Of a DNA stretch of 64,000 nt, positions 45,569-53,700 are shown in pieces. The stretch's first letter is position 1, and every line of letters begins with the position of its first letter. The stretch is taken from the NCBI RefSeq assembly GCF_004363095.1, contig NZ_SNYO01000002.1, forward strand, positions 558,001-622,000, given 5' to 3'. The notes beneath the pieces are model-generated. The model did no database searches. It was not told the origin of the DNA and was given only the letters and a program-made list of their open reading frames with translations. The position numbers and the translations under genes are program-made. Origin of the DNA: Actinomycetospora succinea. GTDB lineage: Bacteria > Actinomycetota > Actinomycetes > Mycobacteriales > Pseudonocardiaceae.

Positions 45569-46543
45569 GTGGACGGACAGGAACCGATCATGATCTTCGG
45601 TCGGGTGACGCGGAGCGACGGCGCGCCGGTGCCCGGCGCGGCGCTGACGCTGTGCGACCTCTCCGGTGACCAGCTCGACCGCGCGGCGGCCGACGAGGGC
45701 GGCCACTACCAGCTCGTGCCGCCGACCGGCGGGACCTACCTGGTCATCTGCGCCTCGTCCACCCACCAGCCGCAGGCCTCGCTCGTGGCCGTCGCCGACC
45801 GCCCGCTGCGCCACGACGTCGGCCTCGCCGGCGGCGGCGCGTCGCTCGGCGGCACCGTCGGCGTGCGCCACGGGGGCGGCACCAACGGCGCCGGCACGGG
45901 CATCAGCAGCGGCTGGGGCGACGTCGTGCTCACCCTCACCGACGTGCGCGGCACCGTCGTCGCCGTGACCCGGTCGGCCGCCGACGGCAGCTACCGCTTC
46001 GCCGACCTCACCGAGGGCACCTACACGCTCACCGCCGCCGCGCCGCGCCTCGCGCCGGTGGCCGAGACCGTCCGCGTGCCGAACGAGGGCCACGTCGCCC
46101 ACCACATCGCGCTGGCCACCCGCACCCAGCTCTCGGGCACCGTGCGGTCCGCGGGCGCGGGCCGCCCGGTGGCCGAGGCCCTGGCCACGCTGGTCAGCGA
46201 GGACGGCCACGTCGTCGGCTCCCGCGTCACCGGCGAGGACGGGTCGTTCCGCTTCGACGACGTCGCCCACGGCGTCTACACGATCACCGCGAGCGGCTAC
46301 GCCCCCGTGGCCTCGGAGATCGAGATCGGCCCGGGCCACCCGTCGGACGTGGTGCTGAGCCTGGTGCCGCCGGCCGTCGACGCCCCCGCCTCCAGCAGCG
46401 ACGCCGCGCCGTCGCGCCCGGACGTCCCCCGCGGGGACGACGGCGCCTCGGTGAACGGGAACGGGTTCGGCGGGCGCCACGGGCAGCACGGGGACCAGGA
46501 CTCCGCCGAGACGCGTACCCAGTCCGGCGGCGAGCGCTGGTGA
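45569..46543 (+). CDS. protein made of three carboxypeptidase-regulatory-like (Cna-B-type) beta modules
   Basis: 324 residues from GTG 45569 (GAGAGAGG nine nt upstream); ATG 45590 is an alternative. No signal peptide or transmembrane helix is visible, so it is probably cytoplasmic or released unconventionally. Three ~80-90-residue beta-sandwich modules (8-87, 93-182, 183-268) contain the family pattern DG-x-Y-x(F)-x-L...G-x-Y-x-L. Module 1 (TYLVICASSTHQPQASLVAVADRPLRHDVGLA) closely matches the modules fused to the nearby MFS and DUF1275 proteins. The tail is Ser/Gly-rich and disordered. The next gene, a YceI fusion, overlaps by GTGA. The function is unknown; it may bind a partner or ligand shared with those membrane proteins. 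Confidence 0.82.
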   Translation: MDGQEPIMIFGRVTRSDGAPVPGAALTLCDLSGDQLDRAAADEGGHYQLVPPTGGTYLVICASSTHQPQASLVAVADRPLRHDVGLAGGGASLGGTVGVRHGGGTNGAGTGISSGWGDVVLTLTDVRGTVVAVTRSAADGSYRFADLTEGTYTLTAAAPRLAPVAETVRVPNEGHVAHHIALATRTQLSGTVRSAGAGRPVAEALATLVSEDGHVVGSRVTGEDGSFRFDDVAHGVYTITASGYAPVASEIEIGPGHPSDVVLSLVPPAVDAPASSSDAAPSRPDVPRGDDGASVNGNGFGGRHGQHGDQDSAETRTQSGGERW

Positions 46544-47379
46544 GCGCGGGCGAGTCCACCTCGTCCCTGACCGACACGTCCCGCGGCCGCGGCTGGGTGC
46601 GCGGCGCCGCCGTCACGAGCGACGGATGGCCGGTGCCGTTCGCCGTCGTGACGGTGATCGACGCCGCCGGCGCCCAGATCGGCGGCACCTCGGTCGGCGG
46701 CGACGGCACGTTCCTCGTCGAGGACCTCCCCGAGGGCCCGGCCACCGTGATCACCTCGGCGGTCGGGCACACGCCGGCGGCGCGCCCGCTGGCCGGCTCC
46801 GGCGACATCGGCCGCGTGGTGCTGACCCGCTCGGGCGCGCTGAGCCTGCCCGCGCCGGGGCGCTGGGACATCGACCCCGTGCACTCGCGCATCGCCGCGT
46901 CGGCGTTCCACCTGGGCATCACCAAGGTGCACGGGCGCCTGCGCAGCTTCACCGGCGCGATCGAGATGGGCGCCGACCTCGCGGGCACCCGCGTGCACGC
47001 CGCCATCGACCCGGCGAGCGTCGACACCGACGACGACACCCGCGACGCCCACCTGCGCGCCGGCGACTTCCTCGACGTCGTCGCGTTCCCGCGGATCGAC
47101 TTCACCTCGACCGTGATCACCGGCCACACCCCGGACCACTGGACGATGTCCGGCGACCTCGTCCTCAAGGGCGTGCGCAACACCGTCGACCTCGACGTCG
47201 TCTACCACGGCGCGGGCCCCGACCTCTGGGGCGGCGAGCGCGCGGGGTTCTATGCGACGACACAGCTCTCGCGCGACGACTTCGACATCCGGTGGAACCA
47301 GTCGGTGATCGCCGGCATCTTCGCCGTCGGCCGCACCCTGCGCATCGAGATCGACATCGAGGCGGTCCGCGCCGCCTGA
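46540..47379 (+). CDS. YceI family protein with N-terminal carboxypeptidase-regulatory-like module
   Basis: 279 residues. Residues ~18-97 form one beta module (RGAAVTSDGWPVPFAVVTVIDAAG ... VVLT). Residues ~106-279 form a YceI lipocalin-like domain (WDIDPVHSRIAASAFHLGITKVHGRLRSFTG ... GDLVLKGVRNTVDLDV ... FDIRWNQ). YceI domains bind polyisoprenoid or related hydrophobic molecules in a closed beta-barrel. No export signal is visible, unlike the periplasmic E. coli protein. GTG 46540 overlaps the stop of the three-module protein gene, so the two are coupled. The module-YceI fusion links this gene to the same theme as its neighbours. Confidence 0.9.
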   Translation: MSAGESTSSLTDTSRGRGWVRGAAVTSDGWPVPFAVVTVIDAAGAQIGGTSVGGDGTFLVEDLPEGPATVITSAVGHTPAARPLAGSGDIGRVVLTRSGALSLPAPGRWDIDPVHSRIAASAFHLGITKVHGRLRSFTGAIEMGADLAGTRVHAAIDPASVDTDDDTRDAHLRAGDFLDVVAFPRIDFTSTVITGHTPDHWTMSGDLVLKGVRNTVDLDVVYHGAGPDLWGGERAGFYATTQLSRDDFDIRWNQSVIAGIFAVGRTLRIEIDIEAVRAA

Positions 47380-47389
47380 GGGCCGACGC

Positions 47390-48448
47390 TCAGGTCGTCG
47401 ACGCCCCGAGCACCAGGTCGTGCACGACCGGGTGGCCGTCGACCGAGATCAGCGCGGCCCGGGGCCGCGCGGCGCCGCCGCCCATGCGGTGCGGCGTGCA
47501 GATGAGCATGAAGTCGCCGGACTCGGGCGGCTCCAGGCGGTAAGTGCCGTCCGTCTCGGTGTGCACGCGCCCGACCTGCTCCCCGCCGCTCGAGACCAGC
47601 GTCAGCACCGCCGGGCGCACGCCGCCGTCCTCGCCGACGACGCGGCCGTGCACGGGACCGACGGTCGTCGCGGCCTCCTCGTCCTCCCCGGCGTCCGGCA
47701 CCTCCTCGCGCGGGTCGGGCGCGAACTGCGGCTCCCCGGCGGTCAGGCCCCCGCTGTTGGCGTGGGTCACGACGGCCATGAGCACGATCGCGACGGCGAC
47801 GAGCACCACGGGCGCCACGAACGACCAGTCCGGTGCCCAGCGCTGCACCACCGCGTTGCCCGCGGCCGCGACGACCACCGCGAGCAGGCGCAGCGGCGAG
47901 TTCCAGTTCCAGGCGAACGGCCTGTGCAGCTCGACGAGCCCCGAGACCCAGTTCGTGACCGTGCCCGAGAGGAAGCTCGTCGGGGTCCCGGCCGGGCCGA
48001 CGTAGCGCAGCGCCGCCGCCTGGACCCCCATGGCCAGTCCGGCGCCGACCACCAGCACGACGACCTTCCACGCCACGATCGGGCTGTCCTCGTCCACGCC
48101 GTACCAGAACGCGCCGAGCACGAGCAGGAGCGCGAGCTCGAACGTCAGCGTCGCCCCGACCGCGTTGCGCCAGGGCCACCGGCGCATCGCGAGGCCGCAG
48201 CAGACGGTGCCGGCGAGGAGCCCGCCGCAGTAGCCGGCGATCGCGCAGACGTTGTCGACGATCTGGGGCCAGTCGCCCTGCCCGAGCCCGAGGCCGAGCA
48301 GCACGAGGTTGCCGGTCATCGTGCTGGCGAAGACCTGGTTGAACGCGAAGTAGGTCACCACGTCGATGGCGCCCGCCGCGGCGGTGAGGATCACGGTCAC
48401 GGCGCTCAGCGTTCGCGGGCGCCGCTCCGGGTCGTCGAAACCGGTCAT
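47390..48448 (-). CDS. DUF1275 (YoaK) membrane protein with C-terminal carboxypeptidase-regulatory-like module
   Basis: 352 residues. Residues ~14-235 form the YoaK/DUF1275 six-to-seven-helix membrane domain (AIDVVTYFAFNQVFASTMTGNLVLLGLG is diagnostic). After an acidic linker, residues 264-352 are one beta module ending DFMLICTP...VDGHPVVHDLVLG, the same subtype as in both MFS proteins. ATG 48448 is chosen because a perfect dyad (48461-48481) lies just upstream; a GTG at 48484 would place that dyad inside the coding region. The gene converges on the YceI gene with a 10-nt gap. The function of DUF1275 is unknown, possibly transport. Confidence 0.9.
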   Translation of the reverse strand: MTGFDDPERRPRTLSAVTVILTAAAGAIDVVTYFAFNQVFASTMTGNLVLLGLGLGQGDWPQIVDNVCAIAGYCGGLLAGTVCCGLAMRRWPWRNAVGATLTFELALLLVLGAFWYGVDEDSPIVAWKVVVLVVGAGLAMGVQAAALRYVGPAGTPTSFLSGTVTNWVSGLVELHRPFAWNWNSPLRLLAVVVAAAGNAVVQRWAPDWSFVAPVVLVAVAIVLMAVVTHANSGGLTAGEPQFAPDPREEVPDAGEDEEAATTVGPVHGRVVGEDGGVRPAVLTLVSSGGEQVGRVHTETDGTYRLEPPESGDFMLICTPHRMGGGAARPRAALISVDGHPVVHDLVLGASTT

Positions 48449-48460
48449 CGAGGCCCGACG

Positions 48461-48481
48461 TTCGCAAAGCACCTTTGCGAA
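48461..48481. promoter_or_regulatory. perfect palindromic operator before the DUF1275 gene
   Basis: Nine-bp arms TTCGCAAAG / CTTTGCGAA flank a CAC centre, ending 12 nt upstream of the ATG at 48448. The arm length, spacing and A/T content in a GC-rich background are typical of a dimeric repressor site overlapping the promoter or leader. The regulator is not in the immediate vicinity. Confidence 0.6.
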
Positions 48482-48539
48482 CACGTTGCCGTCGTGCTGC
48501 CGAGGCGTGCGTGTGGGTCAGCCCACAGGGCCGAGCGGG

Positions 48540-50567
48540 TCAGCGCGGCAGGGCCGCCCGCTCCCGCAGGACGACGTCGATCCGCACCGGCGAGCCGTTG
48601 ACCGTCACGCGCGTGACGGCGGGGGCCGCGGCGCCGCCTCGAGGCGTCGCGATGACCAGGTAGTCGCCGGCGCGGCCGTCGGCGCTGAGCGTGAAGTGCC
48701 CGGCGTCGTCGGTGGTCGCCCGGTCGGCCTCGTGCCCGCCGGCGTCCACGAGCGTCAGGACGGCCGCCGCGGGGCCCTCGTCGGGCGCCAGGATGCGGCC
48801 GGCGACGGCCACGGGGCGGCTCCCGACGGCGGGCTCGGGAGCCTCGTGCCCCAGCGCCTCGCCGGGCGCCTCGGCCTCCTGCACCGAGGGCTTGGCGGTG
48901 TCGAACAGCGACGCGATCGCGGCGACGAAGCAGCAGGCCGCGGCGAAGCCGAGGGCGAGGAACAGGCCGTCGGCGAACGGGCCGGAGATCAGCTCCGGGA
49001 AGAAGCTGCGACCCGTGAGGAACCCGGCCTGCTCGGGTCCGACCTGGGCCAGGACGCCGGGACCCAGCAGGGTCTCGATCGGGTTGTAGCCCAGGAGCGC
49101 GGCGAACAGGGTGCTCACCGGCGGCAGCTCGGCGATGCGGCCGGCGACGTCGGCGGGCACGCCCTGGCCGGTGAGGCCGCCGAACAGCGCCGCCGGGAGC
49201 GTCGAGGCGAGCCCGAGGATCAGCATCGAGAAGAAGATGCCGATCGAGAGCACGGTGGCGCCGTTCATGAACGTCGCCGTCATGCCGGCGGCCGCCCCGC
49301 GCTGGCGGGCCGGGACGCTGTTCATGATCGAGGCGCGGTTGGGCGACGAGAACAGCCCCATCGCGAGGCCGTTGACCGCGAGCAGGACCGCGAACAGCGG
49401 GTACGGGAAGTCGACGGGCAGGAAGCCCATGGCCAGGAAGCTCGCGGCGGCCACGATCATGCCGCCGGCGGCGTACCAGCGGGCGCCGTGACGGTCGGAG
49501 AGGAAGCCGGAGATCGGTCCGGCGACGAGGAAGCCGATGGTCAGCGGGACCATGTAGATGCCGGCCCACAGCGGCGTCGACTCGTAGTCGTAACCGTGAC
49601 GGGGCAGCCAGATGCCCTGCAGCCAGATGATCAGGATGAACTGCAGCCCGCCGCGGCCGAGCGCGGAGAGCAGGTTCGCGATGTTCCCGGCCGTGAACGA
49701 GCGGATCGAGAACAGCGACAGGTGGAACATGGGGTGCGGGATCCGCCGCTCGATCGCCACGAAGATCCCGAGCACGACGACGCCGCCGATGAGGCACACG
49801 AGCACCGTCGGGCTCGTCCAGCCCATGACGTGCCCGCCGTAGGGCTGGATGCCGTACGTGATGCCCATGAGCACCGCGATGAGGCCGACGGCGAAGGTGA
49901 CGTTGCCCCACCAGTCGATGCGCCCCTCGTGCCGCTCGCTGGTCTCCTTGAGCTTCGCCGAGGCCCAGATCGTCCCGACGACGCCGATCGGCACGGACAC
50001 GATGAACACGAGGTGCCAGGCCACCGGCGCGAGCACGCCTCCGATGATCAGACCCAGGAACGAGCCGGCGATCGCAGCGATCGAGTTGATGCCCAGCGCC
50101 AGACCCCGCTGCCGGGCGGGGAACGCGTCGGTGAGGATCGCCGTCGAGTTCGCCAGCAGCAGGGCGCCGCCGATCCCCTGCAGCACGCGCATCGAGATCA
50201 GCCAGATCGCGCCGGCGTCGCCCTGCAGCCACGTGACGGCCAGCAGGATCGAGAACACGGTGAACACCGCGAACCCGAGCGTGTACATCCGCGTGCGGCC
50301 GTACATGTCGCCGACGCGGCCGAAGGTGACGACGAGGACCGCCGTCACCACCAGGTAGCCCATGATCAGCCACAGCAGGTAGCTGATGTTCTCCGGCCGC
50401 AGCGGGTCCAGCGCGATGCCGCGGAAGATGTCCGGCAGCGCGATCAGCAGGATCGACATGTTGATCGTCACGATCAGCACGCCGAGCGTGGTGTTCGTGA
50501 GCGCGACCCACTTGTACCGCGGGCCCAGGTGCGCCACCGCCGGCGCCACCGCACTACTGCTCGCCAC
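48540..50567 (-). CDS. DHA2-type MFS transporter with one C-terminal carboxypeptidase-regulatory-like module
   Basis: 675 residues. Fourteen predicted transmembrane helices (~20-560) with motif A FGRVGDMYGRTR and a long loop (~470-540) before the last helix, as in QacA/EmrB-type drug pumps. Residues 586-675 are one beta module ending DYLVIATPRGG...VNGSPVRIDVVLRE, predicted cytoplasmic. The module matches those in the MFS at 30150 and the DUF1275 protein. GTG 50567 is preceded by GGAGG. The upstream region carries an A/T-rich dyad (50594-50616). No regulator gene is directly coupled, unlike the first pump. Confidence 0.93.
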   Translation of the reverse strand: MASSSAVAPAVAHLGPRYKWVALTNTTLGVLIVTINMSILLIALPDIFRGIALDPLRPENISYLLWLIMGYLVVTAVLVVTFGRVGDMYGRTRMYTLGFAVFTVFSILLAVTWLQGDAGAIWLISMRVLQGIGGALLLANSTAILTDAFPARQRGLALGINSIAAIAGSFLGLIIGGVLAPVAWHLVFIVSVPIGVVGTIWASAKLKETSERHEGRIDWWGNVTFAVGLIAVLMGITYGIQPYGGHVMGWTSPTVLVCLIGGVVVLGIFVAIERRIPHPMFHLSLFSIRSFTAGNIANLLSALGRGGLQFILIIWLQGIWLPRHGYDYESTPLWAGIYMVPLTIGFLVAGPISGFLSDRHGARWYAAGGMIVAAASFLAMGFLPVDFPYPLFAVLLAVNGLAMGLFSSPNRASIMNSVPARQRGAAAGMTATFMNGATVLSIGIFFSMLILGLASTLPAALFGGLTGQGVPADVAGRIAELPPVSTLFAALLGYNPIETLLGPGVLAQVGPEQAGFLTGRSFFPELISGPFADGLFLALGFAAACCFVAAIASLFDTAKPSVQEAEAPGEALGHEAPEPAVGSRPVAVAGRILAPDEGPAAAVLTLVDAGGHEADRATTDDAGHFTLSADGRAGDYLVIATPRGGAAAPAVTRVTVNGSPVRIDVVLRERAALPR

Positions 50568-50593
50568 GTCGCCTCCGGCTCACGCCAAGATTA

Positions 50594-50616
50594 TTAGGTT
50601 CGGGCAACTATCCTAA
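50594..50616. promoter_or_regulatory. A/T-rich operator/promoter element before the second MFS gene
   Basis: TTAGG (50594-50598) and CCTAA (50612-50616) form a dyad. On the minus strand the element contains GGATAGT, as does the complement of the 45450 site (TTGGATAGTACAA). It lies 27 nt upstream of the GTG at 50567, so it probably overlaps the promoter. Confidence 0.45.
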
Positions 50617-50666
50617 GCATGCCCGTACGCCGGTGGGGATGTGACGTCGTCGGTAGCGTCCCGACC

Positions 50667-51185
50667 ATGCCCACCACGCTCACGGCCGACGCCGTGCGCC
50701 GCTCGATGATCAATTGCTCGAAGGGCGACGCGAAGCGGATGACGGTCGTCGACGCCGTCGTCGGCACCGACCTCGACGCGGTCGAGTTCGCCGGCTGGCA
50801 GGACCCGCGCATGCCGCAGCGGGCCTACCTCGTCACCCTCCACGAGGGCGCGGTCACCGGGGTCCTGCTGCGTCCGGCCGGCGGCGGCGCCCGGCGGACC
50901 GCGATGTGCGCGCTGTGCCGCACCACCCACACCGACGGCGAGGTCACGCTCTACACCGCCCCGCGGGCCGGGGCCGCCGGGCGCGAGGGCAACAGCGTCG
51001 GCACCTACGTGTGCACCGACCTGGCCTGCCCCGTCACGACCCGCCTCGAGCGCAAGCCCTGCCCGAGCGTCGTGCCCGACCTCAGCCTGCCGGTCGACGA
51101 GCGCGTCGCCGGCCTGCGCGTGCGTGTCGACGGGTTCCTCGCCGCGATCCGCGGGACCGAGGACGCGGCGCGGTCCTCGGCGTGA
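50667..51185 (+). CDS. FBP/FusB-like zinc-finger protein (EF-G-binding domain family)
   Basis: 172 residues from ATG 50667. The C-terminal half carries a four-cysteine treble-clef pattern: CALC (81, 84) and C116-x4-C121 in YVCTDLACP. This is the FBP/FusB C-terminal zinc finger that binds elongation factor G and, in staphylococci, rescues it from fusidic acid. The N-terminal helical part (MINCSKGDAKRMTV) also fits. In actinobacteria the role is not proven; ribosome-EF-G rescue is an inference. It is divergent from the MFS gene and converges on the lipoprotein gene (18-nt gap). Confidence 0.85.
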   Translation: MPTTLTADAVRRSMINCSKGDAKRMTVVDAVVGTDLDAVEFAGWQDPRMPQRAYLVTLHEGAVTGVLLRPAGGGARRTAMCALCRTTHTDGEVTLYTAPRAGAAGREGNSVGTYVCTDLACPVTTRLERKPCPSVVPDLSLPVDERVAGLRVRVDGFLAAIRGTEDAARSSA

Positions 51186-51203
51186 CCGTCGACCCGGACC
51201 GTT

Positions 51204-51890
51204 CTACGAGCCCGACTGGGGCACCAGCACCGGCAGCGCCCGCAGCGCCAGGTCCACGAGCACCGGCTGGGCCTGGTCCACGGGGATCGGCCGGCCCGGG
51301 GTGAGCGTGAAGCTCGCCGTCACGCGGCCGTAGACCACGACGAGGACCGGGCCGTCGGGGTCCGGGTAGTACACGGCCTCGGCGGCGCCCAGCGGCACCG
51401 GCTGGGCCGGCACCCCGGCGCTCGCCTGCGCGTCCCGGTTCACCCGCGACTGCGCCGACGCGGCCGCCGCGTCCGTGTAGCCGCTGGTCAGCATCTTGAG
51501 CACCAGCGTGTTCGACGGCGGCGCGCCCGGGCCGCCCTGCGAAGTGTAGTTGCAGGTGACGCGTTCGAGGCGCCCGACCGACGGGGCCGGCACGTCCCGC
51601 AGCGCCGTCACGCGCACCGACCCGAGCGGCATCCCCAGGTAGTTCGGCATCTGGTCGGACGCCAGCACCTGGTCGCACTCGGTGGGCAGGATGCTGTTGC
51701 GCGGGGGCGGCGCGCTGGTGGCCGGCGCGGCGCCGGGTCCGGGGAACTCGGGGATCGGCGGGGTGCCCGACGACGGCCCCGAGGAGCAGGCGGCCGCCAC
51801 GAGCGCCGTCGCGGCCAGCGTGCCCGCCACCAGCGCGCGCCATGCCCTGTACCGGCGGCTCGCCGCCGGTCCCGCTCCCGCGCGCTCCAT
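51204..51890 (-). CDS. DUF3558-like lipoprotein
   Basis: 228 residues. A signal peptide (~18-34) ends in the lipobox LVAAAC, giving an acylated Cys35, followed by a Ser/Pro/Gly linker. The mature domain (~60-228) resembles DUF3558: CDQVLAS near its start and a second cysteine in VTCNYTS, likely a disulfide pair, with later segments GAAEAVYYPD and VYGRVTASFTLTP. Function unknown; such lipoproteins are common in mycolata and Pseudonocardiales. ATG 51890 follows a G-rich site. Downstream it converges with the FBP gene. Confidence 0.82.
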   Translation of the reverse strand: MERAGAGPAASRRYRAWRALVAGTLAATALVAAACSSGPSSGTPPIPEFPGPGAAPATSAPPPRNSILPTECDQVLASDQMPNYLGMPLGSVRVTALRDVPAPSVGRLERVTCNYTSQGGPGAPPSNTLVLKMLTSGYTDAAAASAQSRVNRDAQASAGVPAQPVPLGAAEAVYYPDPDGPVLVVVYGRVTASFTLTPGRPIPVDQAQPVLVDLALRALPVLVPQSGS

Positions 51891-51978
51891 CGCCCCCGCC
51901 CGTCGTTCGTGCTCGCCCCACCGGACCGTACTGGCCGTCCACGGTAGTGCGGCCCGCCGCGGCCCGGCGCGGCGCGGG

Positions 51979-52377
51979 TCAGTCGCCCTCGTCCAGCTCG
52001 GCGAGGACGCGCTGCGCCACCGCGAACGCCCGGTTCGCCGCCGGGACCCCGGCGTAGACACCGACCTGCAGGAGCACCTCCTGGATCTCCTCGCGGGTCA
52101 GCCCGTTGCGCCGCGCGGCGCGGACGTGCAGGCCCAGCTCGCCGTCGTGGTGCAGGGCCGCCAGCACCGAGAGCGTCACGATGCTGCGCTCGCGCCGCTC
52201 GAGGCCCGGGCGCGTCCAGATGCCGCCCCAGGCGTAGCGGGTGATGAAGTCCTGGAAGTCCGCGGTGACGTCGTCGGTCTTCGCGACGGCCCGGTCGACG
52301 TGCTCGTCGCCGAGCACGGCCCGGCGCACCTCCTCGCCGGCGGGGTCCCAGTCCTGCGTCGACGGGTGGGGGCTCAA
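51979..52377 (-). CDS. pcaC: 4-carboxymuconolactone decarboxylase
   Basis: 132 residues of the CMD/AhpD-like fold. Segments DFQDFITRYAWGGIWTRPGLERRERSIVTLSVLAAL and LGLHVRAARRNGLTREEIQEVLLQVGVYAG are those of PcaC, which decarboxylates 4-carboxymuconolactone to beta-ketoadipate enol-lactone. The start is TTG 52377, overlapping the pcaB stop (TTGA) with AGGAAGGA upstream; no better ATG/GTG gives a complete N-terminus. Here pcaC is free-standing, not fused to pcaD (pcaL) as in many actinobacteria, and no other pca gene is in the window. Confidence 0.92.
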   Translation of the reverse strand: MSPHPSTQDWDPAGEEVRRAVLGDEHVDRAVAKTDDVTADFQDFITRYAWGGIWTRPGLERRERSIVTLSVLAALHHDGELGLHVRAARRNGLTREEIQEVLLQVGVYAGVPAANRAFAVAQRVLAELDEGD

Positions 52378-53693
52378 GGGCGGTCCTTCCTGGTGTTCAA
52401 CAGGTCGTCGACGAGCCCGGCCGCCTCGCCCAGCGCACCGGCGGGGTCGAGCAGGGCCCGGACCGCGTCGGCGTCGCCGACGGCCTCGGTCAGCACGTCG
52501 GCGAACGGTCGCCCCTCGTCCTGGGCGGTGCTCGCGGCGGCGGTGACGAGCTCCTTCGCGGCCGCGTGTCCGAGGCGGGCGCGCAGGCCGGTCGTCGCCT
52601 GCTCGGCGAGCAGCAGGCCGCCCGTGACGTCGAGGGACGCCGCGACCCGGTCGGTGTCGACGGCGAGGTGGCGCAACGAGTCCGCGAGCCACGCGGCGCC
52701 GGACCCGACGGTGCGCAGCAGCTCGGTGAGCGGGCGCCACTCGGCGTGCCACGGACCGGCGGCGCGCTCGTGCTCGTGCAGCGAGGCGGCCGTGAGGACC
52801 GAGGCCACGAGGCCGGGCGCGGCGATGGCGGCGGCGCGGGCGGACACGGCGGCGACGGGGTTGCGCTTGTGCGGGAGTGTCGACGAGCCGCCGCGGCCCG
52901 GGACGTCCTCGCGGACCTCGCCGACCTCGGTCTGCGCCAGCAGCACGAGGTCGGTGGACACCGAGCCGACGGCGGCGCCGGCGCGTCCGAGGAGCCCGGC
53001 GAGCTCGGCCACCCGACCGCGCTCGGTATGCCAGGGCAGGACGGGCTCGACGAGGTCGAGGCGCCGGGCCAGCGCGGCACGGATCGCCCGCCCGTGGCCG
53101 TCGAACGCCGCGAGGTTCCCGACGGCCCCGCCGAGCTGCACCGCGGGCCGCCACGCCGCGAGCGCGTCCACGGCGGCGTCGAGCCCGCCGCACCAGCCCG
53201 CGAACCGCAGCCCGGCGGTGATGGGGGCCGCCTGCTGGAGCAGCGTGCGCCCGGCCGCGGGGCGGTCGCGGTGGGTGGCGGCGAGCCCGGCCGCGGCGTC
53301 GGCGGCGGTCGCGAGGTCGGCGGTGATCGCCGCGACGGCCCGGCGGGCCACCAGCATCCCGGCGGTGTCCATGACGTCCTGGCTGGTGGCGCCGCGGTGC
53401 ACGCCCGACGCGGCGCTGCCGTCGAGCCGCGCGCGCAGCTGCGCGACCAGCGGGACGACGGGGTTGCCGGACGCCGCCGCCTCCTCGCCGAGCGCGCCGG
53501 CGTCGACGGGGAGCCGGGCGGCGTCGGTGATCGCGTCGGCGTCGGCCCGGTCGAGGGTGCCGACGTCCGCGCCGGCCTGGGCCAGGGCGGCCTCGACCTC
53601 GAGCAGCGCGGCCACCCACGCGTCGTCGGCGACCGCCGCCCGGGCGTCCCCGCGGGCGAGCACGGGGTCGAACAGGCCGGGGCGGTCGGTCAC
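52374..53693 (-). CDS. pcaB: 3-carboxy-cis,cis-muconate cycloisomerase
   Basis: 439 residues of the fumarase/aspartase superfamily. The signature GSSTLPHKRNP is at 269-279, and GVHRGATSQDVMDTA provides the other active-site loop. It lactonises 3-carboxymuconate in the protocatechuate branch of the beta-ketoadipate pathway. GTG 53693 is 7 nt after the stop of the PfpI gene. It overlaps pcaC (TTGA), so the two successive pathway steps are coupled. Adenylosuccinate lyase was considered but the pcaC partner decides. Confidence 0.93.
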   Translation of the reverse strand: MTDRPGLFDPVLARGDARAAVADDAWVAALLEVEAALAQAGADVGTLDRADADAITDAARLPVDAGALGEEAAASGNPVVPLVAQLRARLDGSAASGVHRGATSQDVMDTAGMLVARRAVAAITADLATAADAAAGLAATHRDRPAAGRTLLQQAAPITAGLRFAGWCGGLDAAVDALAAWRPAVQLGGAVGNLAAFDGHGRAIRAALARRLDLVEPVLPWHTERGRVAELAGLLGRAGAAVGSVSTDLVLLAQTEVGEVREDVPGRGGSSTLPHKRNPVAAVSARAAAIAAPGLVASVLTAASLHEHERAAGPWHAEWRPLTELLRTVGSGAAWLADSLRHLAVDTDRVAASLDVTGGLLLAEQATTGLRARLGHAAAKELVTAAASTAQDEGRPFADVLTEAVGDADAVRALLDPAGALGEAAGLVDDLLNTRKDRP

Positions 53694-53700
53694 CGGGGCA

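Noticed and set aside
48366..50597. Long open frame antisense to the second MFS gene
   Set aside because: Asp/Arg/His-rich translation with no hydrophobic or domain pattern. The minus strand gives a clean 14-helix transporter.
52374..53693. Adenylosuccinate lyase (purB) instead of pcaB
   Set aside because: The superfamily signature is shared, but coupling to pcaC and the overall length and sequence style fit 3-carboxymuconate cycloisomerase.
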